Shown here: piece after piece, positions 22,901 to 34,545 of the stretch
How the letters are laid out: each line of letters starts with the position of its first letter
Position numbering within the stretch: the stretch's first letter is position 1
Assembly (NCBI RefSeq): GCF_009905375.1
Contig: NC_133653.1
Span: 84,236,079-84,300,078, forward strand
DNA from: Apium graveolens
Lineage: Eukaryota > Streptophyta > Magnoliopsida > Apiales > Apiaceae
Length of the DNA stretch: 64,000 bases
Direction: 5' to 3'
Translations under genes and position numbers: made by a program
Notes under the pieces: generated by a model
Told to the model about the DNA's origin: nothing
Databases searched by the model: none
What the model saw: only the letters and a program-made list of their open reading frames with translations

Positions 22901-24579
22901 CTAACCGACGGATGAACAATATCCACCTGAATAGAGGAAATGATAGAGTTTGGAGTGGAAACTATTGTAGACTCTATGCAAATTAATGATAATTTAGGCA
23001 CAGAAGTCTCAACAGTTCCTGAAAGAATTGGTAAGTGAGCCAGCAAATCATCTAAATGATGATGCTCACTTGCACTGAATTTTGGCTTCTCCAACAGAGT
23101 TAAAGAAGAAGAATCAGGGATTGATGTATTGATCATATCCACATCCAGAAAATTGGTGGGAGAGTTTGGTGTATATGGTGCTTCTATGATTAAAGAATTT
23201 GGCTGTGACTCCACATTTGTTGGAGCCACATCAAGCTGAATTTGAGAAGGTGCATGTACTGAGTCTTTGACTATAGTAGGCACTATGTGTGCACCCTGTG
23301 TATCCCCAATATGTTTAGATTTCTTCTTTTTGGCATAAGTTTGGGGTGAGCTTGTGTCCCTTACCCTCTTGGCCTGTGCTATTGGCTGAGAGCTTTGTTC
23401 AATAGTTACATCCTTTTGGGAGGATGCAACTAGCAATGAGTTATTGTCCTTATTAATCATAATAGTTTGTTGGGAAACTGAAGTGTGGTTAGGCTGGGAT
23501 TCACTCATCTCTCCAAACTTATTCTTAGGGTTTATTTGATGTTCACCCTGTCCCTCACCTGTCTCACTCTCCTTCACACTCCCCTCTTATTGTGTAGTGG
23601 ATTTTGCAGCTGGTTTCTTTTGAGAGAGACCAGAGGGGGCTTTCTTTGATTTGGATTAAGAGATCTTTGGTTTAGTGGCTTGGGTAGGCATCTATTTGGT
23701 CACATTCACAGATGCCATTGCCATAGTTGAAGGCAAAGAAATAGGTGGTTGAGAAGTAGTGGTACAGACAGAGATGTTTACCTCACTTACCTGAGGCAAT
23801 TCCATGATAGGTAAATAGACAAGGGGCACCTCTTTATGGTGATCATCCCTGTTCAAATCTGCAATCACTCTTCTTTCTTGAACCCAACAATTCAGTTTAT
23901 TGGTTGGGTTCTCAATTACAAGATTCTCACAAATATGGTTAGCAATAATCATGAAGAATCTAGCATAATAAACATTTTTAGATCTCTTTTTGATTTCCCC
24001 TAACTTGTATCCTAACTCAAACATAATGGCATCACTGAAATTGTAGTACTTATCAGTAAGAATCATGTAAAGCATGTTAAGCATTGTAGTATTGACAGAA
24101 TCAAAGTTACTTATTTTACCAGAAAACACCTTGGTAACTACATCACACAGATAACTCCACTCTTTTTTAAGACCTAGTCTCCTAATCTCACTTAACTTAG
24201 TGGTAGGAAGTGCATAGCCTATAGAATTAAGCAAATTAACTATGTCAGCATCTGTGTGTGGCTTACTAGTAGTGTTATCAGGAATTTTAAAGCATGATTT
24301 GATAATATCACTGTTAATGCAATGTTCTTTACCTTTAATGGAGAGAGTGATGGTTTTGTCATTAGACTGATATACAGCAGTGGTCCACATCTCTTCCACA
24401 ACTTCACAGCAGATAGTAGGGGATTCCAGCATGGCATAGCTAAGCTTGCATCCCTTCACAAAATCCATCATTTTGTGATAATCCTCAGATGCTGGAATCT
24501 CTTTGTTCACTAGAGCCACAAAGTTGTTCTTCTCATATATGAATCCTGACTGAGACATGATTTTTACTAATGGTGCCAT
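19983..24579 (-). pseudogene. Copia-A extra ORF downstream of pol (about 1530 residues), unknown function, broken
   Basis: The ATG at 24579 begins MAPLVKIMSQSG. The N-terminal block (24579-23690) is a conserved globular-looking region with FVKGCKLSYAM, LKKEWSYLCDVVTKVFSGKISNFDS and NPTNKLNCWVQERR. Next come a low-complexity Ser/Pro region (23577-22660), a Gln-rich helical region with IHLHQVQQTQLLQKL (about 22600-21466), a Lys-rich helix (KKEEKQRIKQEKKQAALEAKK, near 21100), and a C-terminal block with PERLVFKYKCGKEF and LRPYWLMEF (20495-19983). Stops at 23692, 22660, 21466 and 20836 plus two frame changes break it. The same domain order appears in Copia-C (4606 bp against 4597 bp here). SIRE elements carry an env-like ORF at this place, but I see no signal peptide or membrane segment that would support that name. 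Confidence 0.75.
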
Positions 24580-25119
24580 TATTAAAGCAAGGAAATTGCA
24601 GAAAGAAAGGGTTTTGCTTTGAGAGAGAAGAGAACAGTTAATTGCAGTAGGGAGAGATAAAAGCAAAAATAAATTGAAGTTAGGCTTTTATGTACTCTCA
24701 AATAAAATGGGATAAAAATTAAAGATAAAAATTAAAGACCTAATGAGAATTGCCCAAAATATCCACTTAAAATAAAATAAACTGTCAAAATTATGTCAAT
24801 TATCCGTCATGATATTCGTGATATACTTACACACTGTAAGTATATCCGATGGATAATGTTCAATACTTTAAACGGCTAAGATGTAGACAATTGGATGGAT
24901 GAGAATAAAACAATTATCCGTCGGGTATAAAATAATCCAGAAAAGTAATTGATTTTTACTAAGCTCTTCTATTTCGACGGATGATCAAACTCGATGGATA
25001 ATGGACATCCGGCGAGATGTAAATTTTGACTTAGCCAAAATTTCATCTAAAATGGAAAAATTAATTAAATTTTTGGCTGCATTTCAGCTTACAAAATTAT
25101 CAGAATCAATTTTAAGAAT
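24580..25119 (-). other. Copia-A spacer between pol and the extra ORF
   Basis: No coding frame. It holds several copies of the ATCCGTCGGGA-type motif (24803, 24851, 24918, 24974 and nearby) and an AT-rich block next to the ORF start. It corresponds to 49940-50465 in Copia-C. Confidence 0.6.
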
Positions 25120-26650
25120 AATTAAGCATACCTAACTCACTTCTAACCTAGTAAAGGTGGATTCATCAAGTGGCTTGTTAAAGATATCTGCAAGCTGCTT
25201 CTCACTTGGAATAAAATAAAGTTCCACAGTACCAATCATCACATGTTCCCTAATAAAGTGGTACTTGATGTCTATGTGCTTTGTTCTTGAATGTTGTACT
25301 GGATTTTTAGGGATGGCAATTGTACTTGTGCTATCACAGAAAATAGGAATTTTATCCACGTGCAGACCATAGTCCAACAGTTGGTTTTTCATCCATAGAA
25401 TCTATGCACAGCAACTACCAGCAGCAATATACTCAGCTTCAACTATAGAAGTAGAAGCTAAATTTTACTTTTTACTGAAGCAGGATACTAGCTTGTTTCC
25501 TAGAAATTGACAGGTTCCTGTTATACTTTTTCTATCAATTTTACAACCTGCATAATCAGCATCTGAATAACCAGTTAGATCAAAACCAGAATCTCTAGGG
25601 TAACAAATGCCAAGTTTTGGTGTGCCCTTGAGATATCTGAAAATTCTCTTAATAGCTACTAAATGAGATTCTCTAGGATCAGCCTGAAATATAGCACAAA
25701 GACAAGTAGCAAACATTATATATGGCCTACTAGCTGTTAAGTACAAAAGTGAGCCAACCGTGCCTCTATAGCTTGAAATATCCACAGACTTTTCAGTAAT
25801 GTTTAATTCAAGTTTAGTTGCAGTGGCTCTGGATGTTTTTGCAGATGTACAATCCATTAGATCAAACTTCTTTAAAAGATCATAAATATATTTAGTTTGA
25901 CTAATGAATATTCCATCAATAACTTGCTTAACTTGTAAACTAAGAAAGTAAGTTAGTTCTCCCATCATGCTCATTTCATACTTACTTTGCATCAATTTGG
26001 CAAACTTTTTGCAAACTTTTTCATCTGTAGAGCCAAATATAATATCATCTACATAAATTTGAACTAATATACTAGAGCCATTTACATTTCTAAAGAATAA
26101 AATTTTGTCAACAGTACCTCTTGTGAAGTGATTTTCTACGAGAAACTTTGACAAAGTATCATACTAGACTCTAGGTAGTGCTTTCAATAAATAGTAGGCA
26201 TATTCTCAAAAATTTAGATCTTCAAAACCAGAAGGCTGACTAACATAGACTTCCTCCTCCAAATCTCCATTCAGAAAGGCACTTTTGACATCCATTTGAT
26301 AGACTTTGAAATTGGCATGGGCTGTATAGGCTAAGAAAATTCTAATGGCTTCAAGTCTTGCAACAGGAGAAAAATTTCATCAAAATATATTCCTTCTTGT
26401 TAGCAGTAGCCCTTAGCAACCAATCTAGCTTTGTTCCTGACAACTATGCCATTTTCATCCATCTTGTTTCTGAATACCCACTTGGTGTCAATTGGATTCT
26501 TTCCTTTAGGCTTGGGTACCAGCTTTCATACCTTGTTCCTTTCAAATTGGTTTAGCTCTTCTTGCATAGCTAGAACCTAATCAGGATCCAACAGAGCTTC
26601 TTCTACCTTCTTCGGTTCTTCCTTTGAAAGAAAGCTGCTATATAGACATT
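25120..26650 (-). pseudogene. pol: Copia-A pol part 2: reverse transcriptase and RNase H, broken
   Basis: The reverse transcriptase has QIYVDDIIFGS, with the catalytic YVDD at 26055-26044, preceded (26400-26160) by remnants of the DVKSAFLNG and PPGFED blocks. RNase H has YSDADYAGC, a degraded EAEYIAAGS stretch, FCDSTSTIAI and KHIDIKYHFIREHVM, ending near 25132. Stops occur near 25445 and 25410 and in the N-terminal third. A 1-bp deletion near 25140 changes the final residues. The active-site Asp pair is intact, but the frame is not. Confidence 0.88.
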
Positions 26651-27196
26651 CTTCCTGAGTTTCTTTTCTTGTTTGAATTCTAGAAGATGCATCACCAATA
26701 ATGAGCTCAAAAGGGTGATCTCTAGTCCATTTTCTCTGTTGAGGTAAATTAGCTCTAGATGAAGAGGCCTCATCATTGTCTTGATGTGTGACTGAGTTTT
26801 GATTAGAAGAAACTCCCTCTGAGTTTGTGAATCTTTAATTTGAAGAAGGAGTTCTTTCTGTAAGTGATCTATTTTGACTCTCAGCTTCTCTCATTGTTCC
26901 GACGGATGATGCACTCTGTATCTCTACGGATGAAGTTGATTGTCTATCGACGGATGATGCATTATGCAACTCGACAGATGCTGAATTTTGAGCATCATTG
27001 GAGATAGTCTTTTATGCATTATTCTTAGCCATTATTTCTTGATCACTTTCATCATCACTGTCATCACAAACCATCTCAACATTATCAAATTCAAGGCTTT
27101 CATGGAAATCTCCATCTTGCAGTCCTTCAATCTTTTTTATCATCAAACACAACATGTACAGATTCCATAACAATGTTGGTTCTTAGATTGTAGAAT
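26651..27196 (-). other. Copia-A spacer between integrase and reverse transcriptase
   Basis: Hydrophilic linker coding sequence, now broken, with four ATCCGTCGGGA-type motifs at about 26898-26985. It corresponds to about 47880-48430 in Copia-C. Confidence 0.55.
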
Positions 27197-27674
27197 CTAT
27201 ATGTTTTTTCCAATAGCATATCCAACAAAAATTCCTTCATCTGCTTTGGCATCAAACTTTCCATATTGATCAGTTTGATTCCTTAAGATATAGCACTTAC
27301 AGCCAAAGACATGTAGAAAGTTTAATGTTGGCTTCATGTTCTTGAACAACTGGTAGGGAGTCATGCATTTGGCTTGATTGACCAAAGAAATATTTTGAGT
27401 GTAGCATGCAGTATTTACAGCTTCAGCCCAAAAATATGTTGGTAACATTGATTCTTCCAGCATTGTTCTTGCAGCTTCAATAAGAGACCTGTTCTTTCTC
27501 TCCACCACTCCATTTTGTTGTGGAGTTCTGGCTGCAGAAAACTCATGCATGATCCCATTCTCTTCACAAAATAATCTCATCACAGAATTCTTGAACTCAA
27601 TTCCATTGTCACTTCTGATTCTTCTTACTTTGAAATCAGGATGATTGTTGACATGCCTTATGTGATTTATGATG
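27197..27674 (-). pseudogene. pol: Copia-A integrase core, C-terminal portion
   Basis: Encodes IRSDNGIEF (second catalytic Asp), TPQQNGVVERKN (catalytic Glu) and the GKC-type tail (HVFGCKCYILRN...GIFVGYA), typical of copia integrase. It is open here, but its upstream half lies at 41388-42130 on the far side of Gypsy-B. An apparent longer reading frame up to 27745 simply runs into the Gypsy-B LTR and is an insertion artefact. Confidence 0.88.
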
Positions 27675-27679
27675 ATTTC
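27675..27679. other. Target site duplication of Gypsy-B, left copy
   Basis: ATTTC directly precedes TGTAACACC; the matching ATTTC is at 41388-41392. Confidence 0.9.
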
Positions 27680-28584
27680 TGTAACACCCCCAGATCCGGG
27701 GTCAGGGATCCGGGTCATCACGGTCTTTCTTTCCACAATTATCACTTAACTTAATTAATAATAAATAACCTCATGTTGTGACCCCACACTAACACACACC
27801 ACAACACGTCATAGTCTCAGAGATGAAATTGAAATAAGTACAAGTCCTTGAATCCACAATTAAAAGTTATTACAACCCAAAATGATTACTTGATAAGTTT
27901 ACAGTTAATTGGCATTATCTGCCACACGTTATAATTATACATAATTGATTCTCAAAAGTAGAATGTCTGATCTACAGATAGATCTACCTCTGCAACTATA
28001 GCAGCTACGATCTCAACGGGAAGGCGCGGGGCGCTTCCCACGCTCTTGCGCTGGGTCTGCTTGAGCCTGGCCATCTTTCCTAACTGTTGTTGTGTGATGA
28101 AGAAATGAAGCAAGAGTGAGCATTACAACTCGCAAGATAATATATAGTGCAATCAATAATGCAAGTATCTAAATAGATAACTTACTGAAAACCTTTATCA
28201 AGTGTAAGATAATTGCTTACTGGATATAAGCTTAAAGAAAGATGAAGTTACCAAATACTTCACTATACTTATATCATTTTAAAAAACCACTTGAACTACT
28301 ACTGTTCAAATTATAATCAGTTTTCAACAGTTCATCACATAGATGAAACTACAAGACAAGATTTGAATAGATTAAATCTTTGAAGTATTATTGAAGGAAA
28401 TGAAGTTATGATATACTTCATTAAGTTCCGATATATATCCACATATACATCTTCTTTATACATTTCCTAAAAACCTCTGTCATGAAAAGTATGGACAGAG
28501 TTTGTAACATCCAATAAATTTTTGGAAGGAAAAAGAATTGTGGCATAAACCCGATATCTTGCTAATCAGGCAAAGATACCAATA

Positions 28585-28606
28585 AGTAACCTTTTCTACT
28601 AGTAGA
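28585..28606. repeat. Conserved palindromic block in Gypsy-B LTR
   Basis: Contains the perfect palindrome CTACTAGTAG, preceded by AGTAACCTTTT. The same 22 bp occur at 38451-38472 and in the diverged LTR-C at 42974-42995. Confidence 0.6.
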
Positions 28607-28656
28607 TGGATGAATTCCCCACTGGTCATCACCCTGGTCGCAATAGGACCTTATGC

Positions 28657-28747
28657 TGGACTGCCACTCAGCCACTTACGCATTTGATGGACTCCCACTG
28701 AGCCACTTACACTATCATGGACGCCCACTGAGCCCATGTTGCTTATG
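28657..28747. repeat. Three tandem ~30 bp units in Gypsy-B LTR
   Basis: Units start at 28657, 28688 and 28718, each beginning TGGAC and containing CCCACTGAGCC (CTGCCACTCAGCC in the first). The array is repeated in the other LTR from about 38524. Confidence 0.75.
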
Positions 28748-29249
28748 TCGACTCGATAGATGGACTTACTTCCCGAACGTTGGGTAAGTAATCAATTAAT
28801 TTATCAAAACAGCAACCTTGTTGCGAATATAAAATACACCACAGAGCCGGATCCCCCAGGTTTTGAGCGAGTATTTAAATCCCCTTTAAAAAGGAAGATC
28901 TTAAATATATAAAAATGAGTTTTGGGATCCGCTCTAACTTTTAAAAATCATTTTAAAGACTCGAAAACACTTTAAAGAGTGTTTGGAGTAATGCTGGTTT
29001 AATAAAGTAAATTAGTCCCAATATATTAGAAAATATCTGAATATTGTTATTTAAATAATATTCCCATAAAGAATAATCTTTATACAAATAATTGAGGTAG
29101 AAGTTGTAAAACTTATACTTGAAATGGATATTAAATAACCAAAGATATACTTATACGAAAGTACTATCTTTATTTGAATAATCGAAAATAAGTTTGATTA
29201 TCGAAACATTATTCTTTAATAAAATAAAGAATATTATTTAATAAATAAG

Positions 29250-29360
29250 CGGAGTCATAAGTCCTCAATGAATATTCAAAATAATATTCATTAAAAAAAA
29301 TAAACGGAGTCATAAGTCCTCGAATGAATATTCAGAATAATATTCATTAAATAAAATAAA
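29250..29360. repeat. Tandem ~55 bp duplication with inner palindromes in Gypsy-B LTR
   Basis: CGGAGTCATAAGTCCTC followed by an AATGAATATTC...AATAATATTCATT inverted repeat occurs twice (29250 and 29305) and again in the other LTR near 39115-39215. Confidence 0.7.
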
Positions 29361-30751
29361 GCTATCGAATAGAGCTTATTCGATTAATAGTTTTGAAACT
29401 ATATCAATATATATATATAAATATATATATAATATACTTGGGAACATCGACTCCCGGTTTTAGAAAATGTTCACCTTTGGGTCCCATATCCTAAGGGTAT
29501 ACGCAACTACTGCTTATCTCTAGCATAGGTATTATGCAACTTATAAGCATTGAAATCAACAGATAGATAACCAGATTACGAAACAGACATGCATATATAT
29601 ACTATCTAAGCATGCTTCAATATATCGCAAAATTTGCTAATTAACCAACATGCATCTATCACAAGATAATGCATATACATATATACATCACCACAACAGT
29701 ATAACGGGTAGAAAACTTGCCTGAGCGACTAGGGGGTATTAATGGCTTGGGACGAGTCTGGTAACCTATAAACAACATATAAGTTGGAATTAAACCAAAG
29801 TCACTTGTAAATCTATACTTTAACCAATTTAGACTCTAACGCTCGCTTTGCGCTTAATGATTCTCTTAAGTCGCTCGTGTACCCTCGGCTCCACCATTTT
29901 TAATAAATTAACCATTACGAGTTTTAAGGCGATTCTTTCGCGAGTGTCTTACCAACTGCCTAACACACTTAAAATAATTGTTTCATACACTAATTAACCC
30001 TTTTAGGTCTTTAACCTATGTTTCAAAGTAAGGCGAGGGGTAATGTTTCGTTCGCGAAACGTCGTTACTTAAAACGGCCGTTTCTCCTAAACCGTACATC
30101 GGAATCAAACGAACCACATATCAAAACGAAGCTCGTAATATGAACTATCTAAAAATGGCAATGATAAAAACCTAGCAGGGAGTTCTCGGGCGCTAATGTT
30201 ATGAACAAAAGCAGTCTAAAGTAAATCGGACATTACGACGGCTATGTTTACGCAATTTCCCAATTTTATACCATTCCAATTCAACCACCAATCAATCCCA
30301 ATTCATTCATACAACCAACATCAATCCAAAACACACTACAACAGTCCCAACACCTCAAGTTCTTCCAATTTATGTTATTCTCATCATGAATTTAAACTAT
30401 ACTTAATTCCTTTAACAAATCAACAAGATTCAACATTCATTTCACTACCACTCCAACCCAAACTCTAAACAAACAAGCTTCATGCTTCACATATACTATA
30501 TCAATCATAACCATTCCTAAATACTCAAAACTAAAGCTAGGGTTTGGAGTTTATACCTTCTTGAAGCTTCTTAACACAACACAAGAGCTTTGAATGCCTA
30601 AAGAACCTTGATCCTTGCTTGTATAACCTTAAACTTTCATAAAATTCAAGAAAACTAAAGTTATTTTTTTGAAAGTTAATACTCGCCATCTTCTTCCTTG
30701 AATTATTGGAAGAGATTGTGAAGGAATTTGAAGCTTAAACTCATGGGATAG

Positions 30752-30760
30752 CTATATTTA
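30752..30760 (-). promoter_or_regulatory. Possible TATA box of Gypsy-B LTR
   Basis: TAAATATAG on the minus strand lies about 760 bp into the LTR, similar to the depth in Gypsy-1. The equivalent site in the 5' LTR (near 40621) has a substitution. Confidence 0.3.
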
Positions 30761-31515
30761 TGCATAAGGAGTACTAGATAATTGACTTACCAATTAAGGA
30801 AGCTTGGAACTTGAACTTTGAAAATCTTCTTCTTGAAATGGAGAAAAGGCCGAGAGCAAGGTTCTTGGTGAAGAGAAATAAAAATTTTGTTTTGATGAAA
30901 TGATTTGTTTTGGCTTGGTGGATGTAGTTTTGTTTGGATTTTTGGTTAATTACCTTATTAACCTTGTCTTTGTGTGGTTATAAACCAACCACACCTCCTC
31001 CCTCCCTATGTCATGCTTACATCACCTTATTGTGTCATCATCTCTTACTTGCCCTCTCCTTATTGGTTGGATGACCTCATCATCCCTAACCTCCTTGATT
31101 AACTTCATAATTGTTTGCCTAATGACCGCTGATCTATTATACGGTTCGCTTAACTTTCGTTTTCATTTATCGTTTGAGGGATCATACCCGGGATCTTATT
31201 ACTTGGGTTTCCTTAACCTTTCTCAATATATTATAATCCTTTTATGATCCTCTCTTATAATCCTTGAATTTAAATCCTTTTTATTTTGTTACCTTATACT
31301 CAATTCTTTCCGTATCTAGTGGATTTCCGGGAAAAATCAAAGTGTTCGGAATTGGATTCTGACGATCTTTACATACACTCATATACCATATAGAGTCTAA
31401 TAAAATCTCAAAATATCCATAACAGAACCCCTACATAGTGTGGCATAAAAAGTTTTCTCATTCAACAAAAACACTATTCATAAGGGTTACAAAAATTTCA
31501 AAATTTTGGGGGTTA

Positions 31516-32880
31516 TTACAGTCTCCCCTCCTTAAAAGGATTCCATCCCGGAATCAAATAGAAAAAATGGGGGTACTTTTCTAGCATTGCGCTCTCTAGT
31601 TCCCAAGTTAATTCTTCCATATTATGATTCTGCCATAGCACTCTGACTAGCTTGATCACTTTGTTCCGAAGCACCTGCTCCTTCTTATCTATAATCCTTA
31701 CTGGCTTTTCCACGTAAGTCAGATCTGGTTGCATATCCACCTGCTCGTACTCCACTATGTGTCTGGCATCCCGATGATACTTCCTTAGCATTGACACATG
31801 GAACACATTATGAACCTGTTGCAAGTTAGGGGGTAAGGCTAGCTCGTACGCTAACTTTCCAATCCGTCTTAATATCTCAAAAGGTCCAATGTATCTTGGG
31901 CTTAGTTTTCCTTTCTTTCCAAATCTCATTAACCCCTTCCAAGGGGATACCTTCAGCAGTACTAAGTCCCCTACTTCATATTCCTTGTCCTTTCGGGCTA
32001 GGTCTGCATATTTCTTATGTCTGTCTTGGGCTGCTACAAGCCGCCCTCTGATAAGATCCACTATGTCTTTGGTCCTTTGGACCACTTCGGGTCCGAACAT
32101 CTTCCGCTCCCCTACTTCATCCCAGTATAAGGGAGATCGACACCTTCTTCCGTACAGGGCCTCATAAGGCGGCATTCCGATGCTAGCATGAAAGCTATTG
32201 TTATAAGAAAACTCGATCAACGGCAAGTGATCATCCCAACTTCCTTTAAAGTCTATTGCACAGACTCTCAACATATCCTCTAGTGTCCGGATGGTCCTTT
32301 CACTCTGCCCATCCATTTGGGGATGGTACGCGGTACTCATATTTAACTTGGTCCCAGCACATTCTTAAAAGCTCCTCCAAAATCTGGAGTTGAATATGGG
32401 GTCTCGGTCTGAGACAATGGACGCTGGGACTCCATGTCGCGTCACTATTTCCTTAAGGTAAATGTCCACCAGTCTATCGACTGTGTATCTTTCATTGATA
32501 GGAATGAAGTGAGCTGACTTTGTCAGTCGGTCTATAATTACCCATATGGCGTCATGATTGGCTTTCGTCCTTGGCAAACCTATAACAAAATCCATCGCTA
32601 TCTGTTCCCATTTCTACTCGGGAATCTCCAGGGGTCGTAAAAGTCCACTGGGTCTCTGGTGCTCTGCCTTTACTCTTTGGCAAGTCAAACATTTGCTTAC
32701 CCATTCTGCTACGTCCCTCTTCATGTTGGGCCACCAATAATACTCCTTCAAATCCCTATACATCTTGGTGCTTCCCGGGTGAATGGAATACCTTGAACTA
32801 TGGCTTTCATCCAAAATCTCATCTTTAAGCTCTTGAATGTTCAGAACCCAAATCCGGTAGGACTACCTCATTATCCCTTT
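31516..32880 (-). pseudogene. pol: Gypsy-B integrase with chromodomain-like tail, broken
   Basis: The zinc region ([11 protein letters not shown]...CLTCQRV, 32800-32650) is followed by core blocks [15 protein letters not shown] and DGQSERTIRTLED with the D,D-35-E residues, then GPFEILRRIG and FHVSMLRKY. The tail near 31700-31560 has VLRNKVIKLVRVLW and EELTWELE, the chromodomain-like block. Stops are at 32863, 32614 (a Trp codon in Gypsy-1) and 32365 (a Gln codon in Gypsy-1). The final stop is TAA at 31518-31516, inside the LTR: the terminal TGTAA itself supplies it, so the frame runs through the polypurine tract. Confidence 0.91.
31521..31540 (-). other. Gypsy-B polypurine tract
   Basis: The minus strand reads TTTTAAGGAGGGGAGAC immediately before the LTR. 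Confidence 0.8.
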
Positions 32881-34545
32881 ATCATCTTTCTCAGTATGGA
32901 TCTCCTCTCCAGTCATTGACTCTCTGCCTTCATTCATTATTTTCTCTTGGCACAATCTGATCTTTTCCAATAACTCTGGCTGCATTGAGATCTCAAAAAG
33001 CTTTTCAGTTCCGGTTCCGGTTACCTTTACTTCTATTTCCATTCTTTCAAAATCCCTGATTAATTCCTCCAAAGTCATTATCATTCTGAGCCTTTCCTTC
33101 CTACTGAGGGCGTCAGCCACCACATTGGCTTTCCCCGGGTGATAGAGAATCTCACAATCATAGTCCTTGATTAGCTCTAACCATCTCCTCTGGCGCATGT
33201 TGAGCTCTTTCTGCGTAAATATGTACTTGAGGCTCTTATGGTCTGTGAAAATCTCGCACCTCTCTCTATATAAGTAGTGCCTCCAAATTTTTAAGGCAAA
33301 AACTATTGCCGCGAGCTCAAGGTCATGAGTAGGATATCTAATCTCGTATTCCTTCAGTTGTCTCGATGCATACGCAATCACTTTACCGTGTTGCATAAGC
33401 ACACACCCTAATCCTTTGTGCGACGCGTCACTATATATCACAAAATCTCCTTTTCCGTCTGGAAATGCCAACACCGGGGCCGTTACCAACCTTTTCTTTA
33501 ATTCCTGAAAACTGTTCTCGCATTTCTCCGTCCATTCAAACTTCTCTGTCTTACGAGTAAGTCATATCAAAGGGCCTGCGATCTTCGCAAAGTCCTGCAC
33601 AAATCTACGATAGTAGCCGGCCAATCCTATGAAACTCCTTACCTCTGTGAGTGTGGTTGGCCTTTCCCAATTCGAGACCGCCTCTATCTTGGAGGGGTCG
33701 ACCAATACTCCTTCCTTATTGATCACATGTCCTAAAAACTGTACTTCCTTCTGCCAGAACTCAAACTTTGAGAATTTGGCAAACAACTGTTCCTCTCTGA
33801 GTATCCCTAGAGCTATCCTCAAATGCTCTGTATGTTCTGACTCGGTCCTCGAGTAGATTAAAATATCATCGATAAAAACTATCACACACTTGTCCAAGTA
33901 CTTCTTAAATACTCTGTTCATTAAGTCCATGAAAGCCGCTGGGGCGTTGGTTAATCCAAAGGACATTACCAAGAACTCATAATGCCCAAACCTGGTACGA
34001 AACGCTGTCTTGGGAATATCTTCGGGTTTAATCTTTAGTTGGTGATATCCAGTTCTCAGGTCAATCTTGGAAAAATATACAGCATCCTTTAGCTGGTCGA
34101 ACAGATCGTCTATTCTAGGTAACGGGTACCTGTTCTTTTTGGTTAGCTTGTTCAACTCTCGATAGTCGATGCACAGCCTCATGCTCCCATCTTTCTTCTT
34201 AACAAATAAAACTGGTGCTCCCCACGGAGACACACTGGGTCTTATCATACCCTTATCCAAGAGTTCCTGCAATTGGGTAGCTAATTCCTTCATTTCTAAC
34301 GGGGCTAACCGGTAAGGTGCTTTTGAAACTGGCGCCGTCCCTGGGGCCAACTCAATAGCAAATTCAATCACTCTATCGGGTGGTAATCCCGGAAGGTCTT
34401 GTGGGAATACATCTTCAAATTTGTTGACTACTGGAATATCTTGTAAGTTGGGCACCTCCTTTTGTGTGTCTACCACATAGGCTAGGTAAACCTCGTTTCC
34501 TTTTCGTAGCATCCTTTTGGCCTGGGCCATAGTCAAAAATTTTTA
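32881..34545 (-). pseudogene. pol: Gypsy-B reverse transcriptase and RNase H, broken
   Basis: The reverse transcriptase holds [31 protein letters not shown] and FIDD at 33876-33865. RNase H holds [20 protein letters not shown] and VVADALSR. Stops: TAA at 34545-34543 separates it from protease, and TGA at 33564-33562 lies in the PLxLTRK segment, where related copies support an Arg or Lys codon. All pieces stay in one frame. Relative to Gypsy-1 the domain order and spacing are the same. Confidence 0.91.

Larger units (their letters stand above)
27680..31520 (-). repeat. Gypsy-B 3' LTR (3841 bp)
   Basis: Terminal TGTAAC...TTACA. It matches 37543-41387 along its whole length with scattered substitutions and small indels, including a different length of the AT-repeat near 29410. 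Short open frames at 30244-30468 and 31008-31247 recur in the other LTR but look like chance. Confidence 0.94.

Noticed and set aside
27197..27745. Apparent 182-codon minus-strand ORF with a novel N-terminus before integrase
   Set aside because: The first ~23 codons come from the Gypsy-B LTR and the rest from Copia-A integrase; it is an insertion junction, not a gene.
30244..30468. 74-codon ORF repeated at 40111-40335
   Set aside because: It lies in both LTRs of Gypsy-B, so its repetition is explained by LTR identity. Composition is low-complexity and no start context or homology supports it.
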